A stretch of DNA of 64,000 nt from Sphingomonadales bacterium (GCA_006226685.1 SBGG01000025.1:41129-105128), one strand, 5' to 3'. Numbered from the stretch's first letter, positions 16,201-25,297 are shown. Notes: a model not told the origin generated them from the letters alone. Program-made: numbers and translations.

Positions 16201-17979
16201 ATCTTCATCGACCCGAACCCGGCCGACCCGGAAAAGAGCTGGGCCGAGCGCGAGCGGTTGTTCAAACTGCCGCGATCGAGCTGGGATGAGTATGACCGGA
16301 ACCTGATTTCGCAGGGCGGCGGCATATTCCCCCGCTCGATGAAGAGCATCCCGCTCAGCCCGGAGATGAAGGACTTGCTTGGCCTGGCCGATGATGCGCT
16401 GGACCCGCTTTCGCTCATTTCCGCGATATTGAAGGCACCGGCGGACCTGTTGTGGTTCGGCGGCATCGGCACCTATGTAAAGGCGGCGGGGCAGAGCAAC
16501 AGCGCTGTCGGCGATACCACCAATGATGCGCTGCGCGTCAATGCCGAGGATCTGCGCGTCAGGGTGGTGGGCGAGGGGGCCAATCTGGGCGTGACCCAGG
16601 CAGGGCGCATCGCCTTTGCCCTGAACGGCGGACGGATCAATACCGACTTCATCGACAACAGCGCGGGCGTCGATTGCTCCGACAATGAGGTCAATATCAA
16701 GATCGCGCTCAATCGCGAAATGCGGGAGGGGCGGCTCAGCCTGGAAGATCGCAATGCCTTGCTGGTCGAGATGACCGATGCGGTCGCCGATCTGGTGCTG
16801 GAGGACAACCGGCTGCAGGCGCTCGGCCTGTCGATCGCGGAACGGGGTGGGGTGGGCGCCTTGCCCAGCTATGTACGTCTGATCGAAACATTCGAGGACA
16901 GCGGTACGCTCGACCGGCGGGTCGAGGGGCTGGCGCCCAATGACCAGTTGCTGCGCCGTGCGCAGGATGAACAGGGGTTGACCCGGCCCGAACTCGCGGT
17001 GCTGCTTTCCACCGCGAAGCTGACGTTGCAGGATGCGATCGAGCATGGGCCGCTGGTTGCCGATCCGGGCATGGAAGGGGACCTGCTGTCCTCTTTCCCG
17101 CCGCAAATGCAGGAGCGGGAGGCCGATGCGATCCAGCAACATCAGTTGCGTGGAGAGATTATCGCAACCGAGCTTGCCAACCGGATCATCAACCGGCTGG
17201 GCCTCATTCATCCGTTCGAACTGGCGGAAGAAGAGGGCTGTTCGCTGGCCGATATGGCGAGTGCCTTCGTGATCGCCGATCGCATCTATGATGTGCGGGC
17301 GCTATGGACGCAGATCGACGACAGCGACATGCCGGAGGCGGGTCGTCTGGAACTGCTCGGTCTGATCGCGACCGCGATGCGGGCTCAGATGGCATCGATC
17401 ATCCGTGTCCTGCCATCCGGTTTCACGCCGTCCGCAGGGATCGAGAAACTGCTTCCTGGCGTCGCGACGCTCGCCGCGACCGTGGATAGCCTGTTGACCG
17501 AATCCATGTTGAGCCGCGCTGCCGGTCTGGAGGATGAACTCGAGCAACTGGGCGTACCGGGGCATCTGGCGCAGCGCGTATCGCAACTGTTCAAGATGGA
17601 CGGCGCGATCGGCATTTCCAGCCTTGGCGGTCGGAATGGCGGCGATATGGTGCGGATTGCGCGGGCCTTTGTCCGTCTGGGCGAGGCATTCGGTATTGAC
17701 TGGATTCAGGCCTCGGCGGCGAGGTTGCAGCCCAGCGATCCGTGGGAACGGCAATTGCTGTCCGGTGTTACCCGCGATGTTCAGCAAATCCGGTTCGAAT
17801 TACTGGCGCGCATGGGAATGGACGATCCTGTCGGCGAGGTCGAGGCCTGGCTGGAGAAGCAGGCGGCACGTCTGGTGCGGTTCCGGCATCAGCTCGACCA
17901 TGCCCGTGCGGCCCCCGCGCCGCATGTCGCGATGATGGCGGAGCTGGCGGCGCAGGTCAGGACGATGATGTTGCGTTGA
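13279..17979 (+). CDS. gdhB: NAD-specific glutamate dehydrogenase, large type
   Basis: This 1566-residue enzyme belongs to the 180-kDa NAD-GDH class, which deaminates glutamate to 2-oxoglutarate and ammonium in the cytoplasm. Length matches the family (about 1550-1620). The N-terminal half holds ACT-like regulatory regions (HPLRVAIVNDDMPFLVDS). The catalytic core (about 770-1150) has GGLRWSDR, the substrate-Lys segment 'VPTGAKGGFYPK', 'DMSGDVFGNGM', a nucleotide-binding 'RVVGEGANLGVTQ', and FGGIGTYVKA. ATG 13279 after GCAGGAGATTAT is preferred to an upstream in-frame ATG. It stands alone between terminators and a PHO-like site. The annotation is secure; regulation by amino acids is known for the family but not shown here. 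Confidence 0.95.
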   Translation: MAREDAGEAYPVSVALKEALARGNLPGEGNGFTDEEAAAAAEFVGQAAAVRLPGTPAIAIESEAPLHRKNGGCGRRTIPAVSAHPLRVAIVNDDMPFLVDSIANCLAQQGLVIQRLMHPVLSVDRDATGRLLAILPPDSPGARRESIIYIEVDRATARQRDGLEAEIVETLLHIRSAVADWGRMQEALTVDADRLADDEGAALLRWLLARNFTQTGYEMVQRDGSRESALGICAIEGDPPLLAPASVDAAFSWFEEGGRAPLIIKSNQASRVHRFSLIDLFIVPVREGKTIRALSIHAGMWTSAALSTAPDRVPVLRSALSALMEKHAFDPSGHAGKALFHALTLLPHDIVIGFDRKTLERLALTVMSLSDRPRPKLVLATSALARHLYVFVWISRDDVSTARRIAIQDMLTEAADAPLLAWSTALEEGGLALMRFTLDLRASSTTPDETLLDAQVKHMVRGWAPAVEAGLADSLDGPQAEALTDLYAESFPPSYRLGAGPEEAAVDIIEMTKLSGKGDRGVRFYRNEGDRPDELRLKLYSQTAIALSDAVPAFENFGFKAMEEISTPLNRGKLGHIHRFLMARHDGGDAADLIERADILQGSLARVLTGEAEDDRFNELIVSVGIDPASVVLLRAIFRYLRQTGMPYAMATFVETLRREQPVTRALIDLFHALHDPAFAGDRTAAVKAADDAIASGLVQVSAIDEDRILRLIHAVIHACLRTNFFLESGRLALAFKIDSAKVPGLPAPLPWREIWVYSPRVEGIHLRSGPVARGGLRWSDRRDDFRTEILGLMKAQRVKNAVIVPTGAKGGFYPKQLPSAATDRDAWLAEGTESYRIFIRSLLSVTDNIVADRVVHPEGMVIRDGDDPYFVVAADKGTATFSDVANGIALEREFWLGDAFASGGSNGYDHKAMGITARGAWVSVQRHFAEMGIDVQKDAVRVVGVGDMSGDVFGNGMLLSKAIRLVAAFDHRHIFIDPNPADPEKSWAERERLFKLPRSSWDEYDRNLISQGGGIFPRSMKSIPLSPEMKDLLGLADDALDPLSLISAILKAPADLLWFGGIGTYVKAAGQSNSAVGDTTNDALRVNAEDLRVRVVGEGANLGVTQAGRIAFALNGGRINTDFIDNSAGVDCSDNEVNIKIALNREMREGRLSLEDRNALLVEMTDAVADLVLEDNRLQALGLSIAERGGVGALPSYVRLIETFEDSGTLDRRVEGLAPNDQLLRRAQDEQGLTRPELAVLLSTAKLTLQDAIEHGPLVADPGMEGDLLSSFPPQMQEREADAIQQHQLRGEIIATELANRIINRLGLIHPFELAEEEGCSLADMASAFVIADRIYDVRALWTQIDDSDMPEAGRLELLGLIATAMRAQMASIIRVLPSGFTPSAGIEKLLPGVATLAATVDSLLTESMLSRAAGLEDELEQLGVPGHLAQRVSQLFKMDGAIGISSLGGRNGGDMVRIARAFVRLGEAFGIDWIQASAARLQPSDPWERQLLSGVTRDVQQIRFELLARMGMDDPVGEVEAWLEKQAARLVRFRHQLDHARAAPAPHVAMMAELAAQVRTMMLR

Positions 17980-18059
17980 GCATTTGGGGGCGGGGGCATG
18001 TGCCTCCGCCAGCCCCTTGGTCGCTGAAGCTGTGGGGGATAGCCGCGGGTTTCAGCTTA

Positions 18060-18078
18060 TTGTCATATCAGGGTAATA
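18060..18078 (+). promoter_or_regulatory. candidate PHO box upstream of phoA
   Basis: TTGTCATATCAGGGTAATA resembles two PhoB half sites (T-G-T-C-A-T then a weaker G-T-A-A) spaced by 11 bases, as in PHO boxes. It lies about 70 bases upstream of the phoA start. The second half site is poor, so this is suggestive only. Confidence 0.35.
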
Positions 18079-18148
18079 TTTGGGGCCGATCGCGCGTTGG
18101 CCTACCGGCGTTGGCGCCGGTGCATTCCGAACCAGCGAGAAGATTTCG

Positions 18149-19567
18149 ATGTCCCCTTCCCTTTTTGCCCTGATTTCCACCGCCCTGCTGACGGGTGTGG
18201 CTGTCGTAACGCCCGTTCAGGGTCAGACGGAGCCTGACCTCTCCCGCGCCGCCCATGGCGATCTGAGCGCCCCCGGTGGCGCCCGGCGCATTTCCGGCGA
18301 TATGACCGCCGCCTATCGTGCGCTGATGCAGGATGGTGAGGTGCGTAATGTCATTTTGTTGATCGGCGACGGCATGGGTGATTCGGAAATCACCATCGCG
18401 CGCAACTATGCCGAGGGCGCAGGTGGTTATTTCAAAGGGATCGATGCGCTGCCGGTGACGGGGCAATATACCCATTATTCCCTCCACAAGGAGACCGGGA
18501 AGCCTGATTATGTGACCGATTCCGCCGCTTCCGCCACGGCCTGGTCGACCGGCGTCAAAAGCTATAACGGGGCGATCGGCGTCGATCTGTGGGGCAAGCC
18601 GCATGACAGCCTGCTCATGCTGGCAAAGCGCGCCGGGCTTGGTACCGGCGATGTGTCCACTGCGGAAATACAGGATGCGACCCCGGCGGCGCAGATCGCT
18701 CATGTCGTCAATCGGGGATGCAAGGGGCCGGAGGAAACCAGCGCCGAATGCCCCGCAAATGCGCTGGAAAATGGCGGCGCCGGATCGATTGCCGAGCAGT
18801 TGCTCGATACTCGCCCCGATGTTGCGTTGGGCGGCGGCGCGGTCTTTTTCGATCAGAAGGCGAAGGCCGGAAAGTGGAAGAACAGGCCACTGACGGCACA
18901 GGCGAAGGCGCGTGGTTTTGCCATCGTGCGTAATCTGGCCGAACTGGAGGCGGTGACCGGCGCGGATCAGCAGACGCCGTTGCTCGGCCTGTTCGCCCCC
19001 AATAACATGCCGGTTCGCTGGAACGGACCGAGGGCGAGCTATCACGGCAATATCGATCAGCCACCGGTGACCTGCACGCCCAATGCGGCCCGGACCGCGG
19101 ATATACCGAAGCTCGCCGATATGACCCGCAAGGCGATTGCGCTGCTGAAGGACAAGCCGAAGGGCTTTTTCCTTCAGGTTGAGGGCGCGTCGATCGACAA
19201 GATGGATCATGCCGCCAATCCCTGCGGTCAGATCGGGGAAACGGTGGACCTGGACGAGGCGGTACAGGTGGCGCTGGAGTTTGCCCGAGCCGACGGACAT
19301 ACGCTGGTGATCGTTACCGCCGACCATGCTCATGCCAGCCAGATCATCTATCCGAACGCAAAGGCGCCGGGCCTGACCGAAGCGCTGATGACCAGGGATG
19401 GCGCGGTGATGACGGTCAGCTACGGCACCGCCGAGGAAGGGTCGCAGGGGCATAGCGGCACGCAGCTTCGTGTTGCCGCTTATGGTCCTCGCGCGTTCAA
19501 CTTCGCCGGTCTGACCGATCAGACGGACATGTTTTATACCATCGCCGATGCGCTGAAGCTGCATTGA
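18149..19567 (+). CDS. phoA: alkaline phosphatase, PhoA type
   Basis: This 472-residue periplasmic phosphomonoesterase releases phosphate from organic esters. An N-terminal signal peptide ([16 protein letters not shown], cleavage near Q) starts at ATG 18149. Metal and catalytic motifs are visible: IGDGMGDSE, the Ser nucleophile in [10 protein letters not shown], and the zinc ligand motif [10 protein letters not shown], with a final S-Q-G-H-S-G-T-Q zinc histidine. Length fits the family. A PHO-box-like sequence lies upstream, consistent with phosphate-starvation control. A second, unrelated alkaline phosphatase (PhoX type) lies at the far end of the window. The ribosome site (GAGAAGATTTCG) is weak. 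Confidence 0.93.
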   Translation: MSPSLFALISTALLTGVAVVTPVQGQTEPDLSRAAHGDLSAPGGARRISGDMTAAYRALMQDGEVRNVILLIGDGMGDSEITIARNYAEGAGGYFKGIDALPVTGQYTHYSLHKETGKPDYVTDSAASATAWSTGVKSYNGAIGVDLWGKPHDSLLMLAKRAGLGTGDVSTAEIQDATPAAQIAHVVNRGCKGPEETSAECPANALENGGAGSIAEQLLDTRPDVALGGGAVFFDQKAKAGKWKNRPLTAQAKARGFAIVRNLAELEAVTGADQQTPLLGLFAPNNMPVRWNGPRASYHGNIDQPPVTCTPNAARTADIPKLADMTRKAIALLKDKPKGFFLQVEGASIDKMDHAANPCGQIGETVDLDEAVQVALEFARADGHTLVIVTADHAHASQIIYPNAKAPGLTEALMTRDGAVMTVSYGTAEEGSQGHSGTQLRVAAYGPRAFNFAGLTDQTDMFYTIADALKLH

Positions 19568-19729
19568 ACCGCATGACGCGCGTCGGTCCGGCGCGCGTCA
19601 GCCAGACGACCGGTGCGAATGCAGGGGCCGGAACGGCAGGAGTGATCCCGGCCCATCCAGCCCGTGATGCATCGGCATATCTTCAGGGCGTCGGATTTGA
19701 TCCCACGCTGAGAAGCAGGAGGTGCTATT

Positions 19730-20041
19730 TCACCCGATATGGCTGTAGCGGGCCCAAAGCCAGCTGCGGATGGCGCTTGCCAGATTGGCGGGCGGATGGG
19801 GCGCCGCATCGTCGCGTGCGGGGGCGGACAGGGAACTGATACGCAATTCATCGATATGGGCGACAAGCCGGTTGAGCGGAATGTCCTCTTCCTGTGCTGC
19901 CCGGCGTAATGCGTCCCAGAATAGCGGCTCAAGGCTGATCGAAGTCTGATGGCCTTCTATGGTGATGCTATGTTTGACCGGGCCTGCAAAATGAAGGCTG
20001 GCGGGCGCCGCAAGGATATCCGGGCGCTCCGCCATACTCAT
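19730..20041 (-). CDS. ribbon-helix-helix domain protein (RHH_4-like)
   Basis: This 103-residue protein has a central ribbon-helix-helix-type segment (about 23-70): H-S-I-T-I-E-G-H-Q-T-S-I-S-L-E-P-L-F-W-D-A-L, then 'IPLNRLVAHIDELR'. It matches the short alphaproteobacterial RHH_4 family, whose DNA targets are largely unknown. ATG 20041 follows AAAGGACGA. A longer frame through 20470 reads antiparallel code and was discarded. It is the last gene of the minus-strand run from 24106, 32 bases after phaB, suggesting co-transcription. Confidence 0.75.
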   Translation of the reverse strand: MSMAERPDILAAPASLHFAGPVKHSITIEGHQTSISLEPLFWDALRRAAQEEDIPLNRLVAHIDELRISSLSAPARDDAAPHPPANLASAIRSWLWARYSHIG

Positions 20042-20073
20042 TCGTCCTTTCGTTCCGGGTCCGGTCCGGTGGA

Positions 20074-20796
20074 TCAATACATATGCTGGCCACCATTGAT
20101 CGACAGGGTCGATCCGGTGACGAAGCCAGCATCCTCGCCGCACAGGAAGGCGACGCCGCGTGCGATTTCCTCGGCATGGCCCAGGCGGCCGACCGGAATC
20201 TTGGCGACGATCTTTTCCAGCACAGGCGCGGGCACAGCGGCGACCATGTCCGTATCGATATAGCCGGGGGCCAGCGCGTTCACGGTCACGCCATATTTCG
20301 CGCCTTCCTGCGCCAGCGCCTTGGTGAAGCCGTGAATGCCGGACTTGGCGGCGGCATAGTTGACCTGACCATATTGGCCTGCCTGACCGTTGATCGACCC
20401 GATATTGACGATGCGGCCCCATTTGCGTTCCCGCATGCCGGGGAAGACAGCCTTGGCCATGTTGAAGCACCCACCCAGATTGACGCGAATTACCTCGTTC
20501 CAGTCATCGAAGCTCATCTTCTGAAGTATGCCGTCACGGGTGATGCCGGCATTGTTGACCAGTACGTCGACCGGGCCAAATTTCGCTTCGACTTCGGCGC
20601 ATCCGTCGAGGCAGGCCTGATGATCGCCAACATCCCATTTATAGGATGCGATCCCGGTGCGGTCGGTAAACTCCTTGGCTCTCTGTTCGTTTCCGGCATA
20701 GTTGGCGACGACCGTCATGCCGAGTTCCTTGAGGGCCAGGCTGATGGCCTCTCCAATACCGCGGGTTCCGCCGGTGACGATGGCAACTCTGCTCAT
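20074..20796 (-). CDS. phaB: acetoacetyl-CoA reductase
   Basis: This 240-residue short-chain dehydrogenase reduces acetoacetyl-CoA to (R)-3-hydroxybutyryl-CoA with NADPH for polyhydroxyalkanoate synthesis. The N-terminal Rossmann motif is TGGTRGIGEA. NNAG follows, then the catalytic Ser/Tyr/Lys set in 'NIGSINGQAGQYGQVNYAAA'. The 'INGQAGQYGQVNY' variant is characteristic of PhaB rather than FabG. ATG 20796 follows AGGAGAGGGATT. It is downstream of hemH by 31 bases, on the same strand. No PHA synthase is visible in the window, so FabG-like use cannot be fully excluded. Confidence 0.88.
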   Translation of the reverse strand: MSRVAIVTGGTRGIGEAISLALKELGMTVVANYAGNEQRAKEFTDRTGIASYKWDVGDHQACLDGCAEVEAKFGPVDVLVNNAGITRDGILQKMSFDDWNEVIRVNLGGCFNMAKAVFPGMRERKWGRIVNIGSINGQAGQYGQVNYAAAKSGIHGFTKALAQEGAKYGVTVNALAPGYIDTDMVAAVPAPVLEKIVAKIPVGRLGHAEEIARGVAFLCGEDAGFVTGSTLSINGGQHMY

Positions 20797-20827
20797 AATC
20801 CCTCTCCTCTTAGAAAAGACAATCGAT

Positions 20828-21856
20828 TCAAACCCAGCCGGACAATTCCCGCCGAAGCATCTGCTCATAGAAAGGGATAGCCTCGGCATCCGCATTCAAA
20901 CAAGGAAAATAGTACAGCGTTTCCCCCTTTTTGGAGCGAAAATATTCTGTGCCGCGCAGTGCGATTTCCTCCAGTGTTTCAAGGCAGTCCGCCGAAAATC
21001 CCGGAGCCATTACGGCGACGTGACTAAGCCCGCGCCCGGCCAGTTCGGACAATTTGTCCTCGGTTGACGGCTCCAGCCATTTGGCCCGTCCAAAGCGGGA
21101 CTGGAAGCTGATTTCGACAGGCCCGGCGAAGTCATCGCGCAGCGCTTCGCCGAGCAGTCGCGCGGTCTTCACGCAGTGGCAATGATAGGGGTCGCCAAGG
21201 CGCAGCGTGCGCTCCGGCATGCCGTGAAAGCTGAGCAGAAGGGCTTCGGGCGCCTGCTCCAGTCGGGCGAGGTGACGACGAGCGCTGGCGGCGAGCGCGG
21301 CGATATAGGAGGAGTCGTCATGATAGGAGGGCAGGGTGCGAACCGCCGGTTGCCAGCGCATCGCGCCCAACGCCGCGAACAGCGCGTCATTGGCGGTCGC
21401 TGTCGTCGCGCCGCTATATTGCGGGTAGAGGGGGGCAAAGAGCAGGCGCTCGCAGCCTGCGGCCTTCATCGCCGTCACCCTGTCCGCGATCGAGCGTGTG
21501 CCATAGCGCATCGCCCAGTCGACGAGCACGCCATTTCCACTCAGCCTGTCCGATAGTGCCGCTGCTATGGCTGCGGTGTGGACGGCCAGAGGGGACCCCT
21601 CATCCATCCATATCTGGCGATAGGCATGGGCGGATTTCTTCGGACGAACATTGAGGATGATGCCGCGCAATATCGGCTGCCACAGCAGCGGGGGAAGTTC
21701 CACGACGCGGCGATCCGACAGAAATTCCTTCAGATAGCGTTTTACCGCTGCCGGTTCGGGTGCATCGGGTGTGCCCAGATTGGTGATCAGGACACCGGTT
21801 CTCGCTGAAGGAAGGGAGGGATGGTCGTCAGGGCGGGCAGGAAGCGAAGCGGTCAT
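20828..21856 (-). CDS. hemH: ferrochelatase
   Basis: This 342-residue enzyme inserts Fe2+ into protoporphyrin IX, the last step of haem synthesis. It is membrane-associated on the cytoplasmic side. Recognised motifs are 'LITNLGTPDAPE', the metal-binding 'LLLSFHGMPER' with catalytic His, 'YHCHCVKTARLLGE', 'FQSRFGRAKWLEP', and 'APGFSADCLETLEEI' near the C-terminus. Length is normal for bacterial HemH. The start ATG 21856 has a poor ribosome site but lies 15 bases after the stop of the upstream oxidase gene, so it may rely on translational coupling. Confidence 0.95.
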   Translation of the reverse strand: MTASLPARPDDHPSLPSARTGVLITNLGTPDAPEPAAVKRYLKEFLSDRRVVELPPLLWQPILRGIILNVRPKKSAHAYRQIWMDEGSPLAVHTAAIAAALSDRLSGNGVLVDWAMRYGTRSIADRVTAMKAAGCERLLFAPLYPQYSGATTATANDALFAALGAMRWQPAVRTLPSYHDDSSYIAALAASARRHLARLEQAPEALLLSFHGMPERTLRLGDPYHCHCVKTARLLGEALRDDFAGPVEISFQSRFGRAKWLEPSTEDKLSELAGRGLSHVAVMAPGFSADCLETLEEIALRGTEYFRSKKGETLYYFPCLNADAEAIPFYEQMLRRELSGWV

Positions 21857-21871
21857 CTGAGGAAAGGACTA

Positions 21872-24106
21872 TCACGCTGATGTGACAAGGGGAAGGCTGC
21901 GGTGGCGTTTTCCTGTCAGCGTGTGCAGGGCCCCCGCCAGAGCGGGCGCAAGAGCGGGTACGCCGATCTGGCCGACGCCCGCCGGATCATTCTGGCTCTC
22001 GACCAGCTCCACCTTCACTTCACCGATATGGGCGAGCAAGGGCAGGCCCATGCGTCCCAATATGGCTCGCGTCGGCAGCCCGCTTTCATAATCGATCGAG
22101 GCTCCCATCGCCGCTGCAAGGCCGAAGATGAGACCGCCCTCTATCTGCTGACGGGCAATGTCGGGATGGGGTTGCGCGCCGACATCGGCAACCGCGAATA
22201 TCGATCGGGCGCGAATCTCGCCGCTATCCAGCGTCGCCTCGATCAGTACGGCGATATAGCCGTCATCCATCGCATGACAGGCAAGGCCCTGACCGCTGCC
22301 GGGCAGCCCGCCCTGCCATCCGCCCATGGCCGCGGCCATGGTCAGGCACTGGGCGAGGCGGGGCTGGCGGCTGAGATGCTGCATGCGGAAGGACAACGGT
22401 TCGATCCCCGCTTGTCCGGCCAGTTCGTCCATGAAGCATTCGGTGAAGAAGCAGGTGTAGCTATCCGCATTGCCGCGCCAGCGTCCGGTCGGCAGGCCGA
22501 TGTCCGCCGGATAATGATCGATCGCGACATGCGGGATCGCATAGAGCGCGGGCATGCCGGAAACGGCCCGCGCATCGGCATGGCCGGCGGCGGTGCGCGC
22601 GGCCTCCATCGGGTCCGCTCCATGGGCGATGCGGTCCCATGTCTCGGCATCGGCGACCGGCGCGGCGATTTTCGCCGACAGTCCTTCGATCATGCCGCCG
22701 GCGTTGAGCTTTGCGCTCATGCGGGCATGGGCAGGCGGGCGGGGCCGGTCGGTGATGATGTCCTCCGCGCGCGACCAGAGCAACTGTACCGGCCGCTTTA
22801 CCTCCCGCGAGATCAGGGCTGCCTGCACGGCTGCGTCATGGTCCATCCTCCGGTCGAAAGATCCCCCGGCCGAGAGCGGATAGAGGATCACCGCTTCTTC
22901 CCCGATACCGAGCGCTTTTGCCACGGCCCGGCGGCAGAAAGCGGGGGCCTGAGTAGCGACCCAGATTTCGGCCCTACTATCCGCCACGCGCGCGGTAGCA
23001 CAGGGCGGTTCCATCGCCAGATGCGGGGCGGGGGCGACCGCATAATCGCCACGCCACAGCTTCGCGCCGGAGAAGCTGGCAGCCAGATCGCCTTCTTCAT
23101 GAATACGGCGGCCCTGTTCGCGATGAAAAGCCTCCTCCAGCGCCTGTTCCATGCCGAAGCTGTCGAGCGGAGGACCGGCTACCTCGAACACCGGATCGAG
23201 CGTATCGAGCGCCTTGTTCGCGGCCCACCAGTTGGTCGCAGTGGCCGCAACCCAATGATCCTGTTTCACGATCCTGAGGAAGCCGGTTACCTTGCCCGCT
23301 TCGCTCTCATTGACCGACTTGAGCCGAACTGCGCCCACCGGGCCCTGCCGGATCGCGGCATAGACCATGTCGGGCAGGCGGATGTCGGCGGCATAATTAT
23401 GCGATCCGTCCACCTTTGAGGGCAGGTCGAGCCGAGGCACATCCTGCCCCAGCAGCCGGTCTTCATCGGTGCCACGCGACCGCAGCGGCACGATATCGGG
23501 CAGGGCAAAGTCCGCTGCCTCGGTGGCCAGCTCGCCGAGCTTCAGCCTGCGCTGCCCGTCGGTGACGATACCTTCGACAATGTCGCAGCGTTCCCACTCG
23601 ACATCCCAGCGCGCCGCCGCCGCCTTGCAGAGCAGCACCCGCGCCGCCGCGCCCGCCTCGCGATAGGCGGGGCCGAACTGACGGACAGAGGTTGCGCCGC
23701 CGGTCAACATCATCGCCTCGCGCGTTGCGACCTGCTCCAGCGTCCAGTTGCCCGCGCCGCCCGCCAGCCGCGACCAGTCGCTGGCGAGAAACTGTTTTGC
23801 CAGCAGCGTGTTGGCATAGAGCGGGCTGATCGGTGCGCCCTGAACCGCGACCGTGCGCCAGTCTGCGCCCAGCTCGTCGGCAAGAATTTGCGGCAGGACC
23901 GTCGTGACGCCCTGACCCATTTCGAGTTGCGGCACGACGACGATGACCTGCCCCGCCGTGTCGATCTTCAGAAAGGCGTTAATCAGGGTTTCATTGGATG
24001 CCACCGCCAGATTGGGGCGATAGCTGCGCGGCCAGGCTCCCCAGGCGATCAGCAGCCCGGTGGCTGCCCCGCCACCGATCAGGAAGGTCCGGCGGTTGAT
24101 CGCCAT
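21872..24106 (-). CDS. molybdopterin-dependent oxidoreductase, IorB-like, with altered active-site Glu
   Basis: This 744-residue large subunit belongs to the xanthine/aldehyde oxidase family, resembling isoquinoline 1-oxidoreductase beta subunits. A Tat signal (RRTFLIGGG) at the N-terminus predicts export of a folded, cofactor-loaded protein. Moco-binding segments are visible: 'QLEMGQGVTTVLPQILADEL' near 60, and a central 'SAGGSFDRRMDHDAAVQAAL'. The C-terminal loop reads D-P-A-G-V-G-Q-I-G-V-P (Gln near 713) where relatives have G-E-P-G with the catalytic Glu. No [2Fe-2S] partner gene is adjacent. ATG 24106 follows GAGGGGGCATCC. Whether the enzyme is active is uncertain. Confidence 0.82.
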   Translation of the reverse strand: MAINRRTFLIGGGAATGLLIAWGAWPRSYRPNLAVASNETLINAFLKIDTAGQVIVVVPQLEMGQGVTTVLPQILADELGADWRTVAVQGAPISPLYANTLLAKQFLASDWSRLAGGAGNWTLEQVATREAMMLTGGATSVRQFGPAYREAGAAARVLLCKAAAARWDVEWERCDIVEGIVTDGQRRLKLGELATEAADFALPDIVPLRSRGTDEDRLLGQDVPRLDLPSKVDGSHNYAADIRLPDMVYAAIRQGPVGAVRLKSVNESEAGKVTGFLRIVKQDHWVAATATNWWAANKALDTLDPVFEVAGPPLDSFGMEQALEEAFHREQGRRIHEEGDLAASFSGAKLWRGDYAVAPAPHLAMEPPCATARVADSRAEIWVATQAPAFCRRAVAKALGIGEEAVILYPLSAGGSFDRRMDHDAAVQAALISREVKRPVQLLWSRAEDIITDRPRPPAHARMSAKLNAGGMIEGLSAKIAAPVADAETWDRIAHGADPMEAARTAAGHADARAVSGMPALYAIPHVAIDHYPADIGLPTGRWRGNADSYTCFFTECFMDELAGQAGIEPLSFRMQHLSRQPRLAQCLTMAAAMGGWQGGLPGSGQGLACHAMDDGYIAVLIEATLDSGEIRARSIFAVADVGAQPHPDIARQQIEGGLIFGLAAAMGASIDYESGLPTRAILGRMGLPLLAHIGEVKVELVESQNDPAGVGQIGVPALAPALAGALHTLTGKRHRSLPLVTSA

Positions 24107-24212
24107 GGATGCCCCCTCATGCTGCTTCGTTCTTCATTCTGCTGCGATTGTCATCCGACATGCGCCGACTGATAGCCATGGGCCGGGCAGAAGGCAAAGG
24201 TGAAAGCAGCGG

Positions 24213-24641
24213 TCAGGCGATGGGGGAAAGGCCCAGTCGCGGAATGTCGATGGCCGGGCAGCGGTTCATCACCACCCGAAGGCCAGCGGCCTCGGCGCGG
24301 GCGGCTGCTTCCTCATTGATGACGCCGATCTGCATCCATATGGATTTCGCGCCTGCCGCAATGGCTTCGTCCACCGTCTCGCCCGCCGCCGCGCTGTTGC
24401 GGAAGATGTCCACCATGTCGATCGGTTCGTCGATGTCGGACAGATGGGCAACGACCGTTTGTCCCATCAGGCTTTGTCCGGCGAGACCCGGATTGACCGG
24501 GGTGACATTATAACCCTGCATCAGCAGAAAGCGCATCACGCCGTTGCTGGGGCGTTCTGGTTTCGGGGATGCGCCGACGAGCGCGATCGTCCGAGTCGAC
24601 GACAGCAGGTCTGCGATGTCCCTGTCGGTGGTAAGCGGCAT
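24213..24641 (-). CDS. CoA-binding protein (YccU-like)
   Basis: This 142-residue Rossmann-fold protein belongs to the CoA_binding_2 family. Motifs are [15 protein letters not shown] at the N-terminus and '[13 protein letters not shown]', then 'MVDIFRNS', '[13 protein letters not shown]' and 'VVMNRCPAI', which together are diagnostic of YccU-like proteins. Those bind CoA or related nucleotides, but the physiological role is unknown. ATG 24641 is chosen for its GGGAGGGACCGGA leader over an upstream in-frame ATG. It lies 106 bases upstream of the molybdopterin oxidase, same strand. Confidence 0.88.
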   Translation of the reverse strand: MPLTTDRDIADLLSSTRTIALVGASPKPERPSNGVMRFLLMQGYNVTPVNPGLAGQSLMGQTVVAHLSDIDEPIDMVDIFRNSAAAGETVDEAIAAGAKSIWMQIGVINEEAAARAEAAGLRVVMNRCPAIDIPRLGLSPIA

Positions 24642-24665
24642 TCCGGTCCCTCCCTGTGTTGGCAT

Positions 24666-25018
24666 TTTACCTCATATCTCGTCGGAGCGGAAGTAGAGGG
24701 GCCCCGGATGGGAGGAAGGAGTGATCCGTCTAAGAACCCGTTTGAAATTAGCGCAACGCGAATTCGACGGCATTGGCCCACTTCTTCGCCCGACCGCTCA
24801 CACTATTCTGCCGATGGGCGGTCGGGTAGGGTAAGGGGCTGGTTCGAAAATGCCCGCAGTGGGATTTCTCAAACGGTCTCTCGGGACACAGGCGCGCCGG
24901 ACGGGGTTTCATGCTGGAGAAAGAGAGAGTTAATGATATGGGTCAATTTGTGCTGACCGGTCTTGTTTAATAGTCGGTTGGCAAGATGGTTTTAAATGAA
25001 GTGAACAGGAGACTGAGA
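24666..25018. other. 353-base intergenic stretch
   Basis: The stretch lies between the divergent CoA-binding and DUF465 genes. It contains a frame-less sequence around 24720-24780 (CTAAGAACCCGTTTGAAAT) that recalls the end of an IS5-type remnant, but no matching inverted end was found. A CCGACCGC/GGCGGTCGG-like inverted pair lies at 24793-24830. No gene is supported. Confidence 0.4.
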
Positions 25019-25273
25019 GTGAGCGAAGCAGGGCATGATCTTCACAGCCTTTTCCCCGATGCCGGAGAGGTGTTGCACCGGCTGAAGCTGGACAACCCGG
25101 TCTTCCAGTCGGTTTCGGACCGGTATCACGAACTGACTCGTGAAATCGTCCGGATCGAAGAAGGGGTGGATGTGGCCGGTGATGCACGGCTTGAGGATAT
25201 GAAGAAGGAGCGCATTGGTCTGCTCGACCAGATTTCGGGGATGATTGCAGCCGGTTCTGCCGTATCGGCATAA
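25019..25273 (+). CDS. DUF465 (YdcH-like) protein
   Basis: This 84-residue helical protein of the DUF465/YdcH family contains H-D-L-H-S-L-F-P, then F-x-S-V-S-D-R-Y-H-E-L and L-E-D-M-K-K-E-R, the usual family pattern. GTG 25019 is taken as start because ACAGGAGACTGAGA sits in front of it; an ATG 11 codons upstream has no ribosome site. The proteins are short coiled-coil hairpins of unknown role. A terminator follows directly, so it is monocistronic. Confidence 0.85.
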   Translation: MSEAGHDLHSLFPDAGEVLHRLKLDNPVFQSVSDRYHELTREIVRIEEGVDVAGDARLEDMKKERIGLLDQISGMIAAGSAVSA

Positions 25274-25297
25274 TTCTCGCAACATCCAGACAATCGG

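Noticed and set aside
15145..17211. A 688-codon minus-strand frame within gdhB
   Set aside because: It is the antisense shadow of conserved glutamate dehydrogenase motifs and has His/Arg/Pro/Gln-rich, family-less composition, typical of high-GC antisense frames.
18068..19564. A 498-codon minus-strand frame opposite phoA
   Set aside because: Antisense shadow of the phosphatase; the PhoA motifs decide the strand.
20042..20470. Extension of the RHH gene frame
   Set aside because: It reads out-of-frame through phaB; a ribosome site at 20041 and the RHH domain fix the start.
24720..24780. Possible IS5-type remnant before DUF465
   Set aside because: The end-like sequence is short, no matching inverted end or transposase frame is visible, and the gap can hold a normal promoter.
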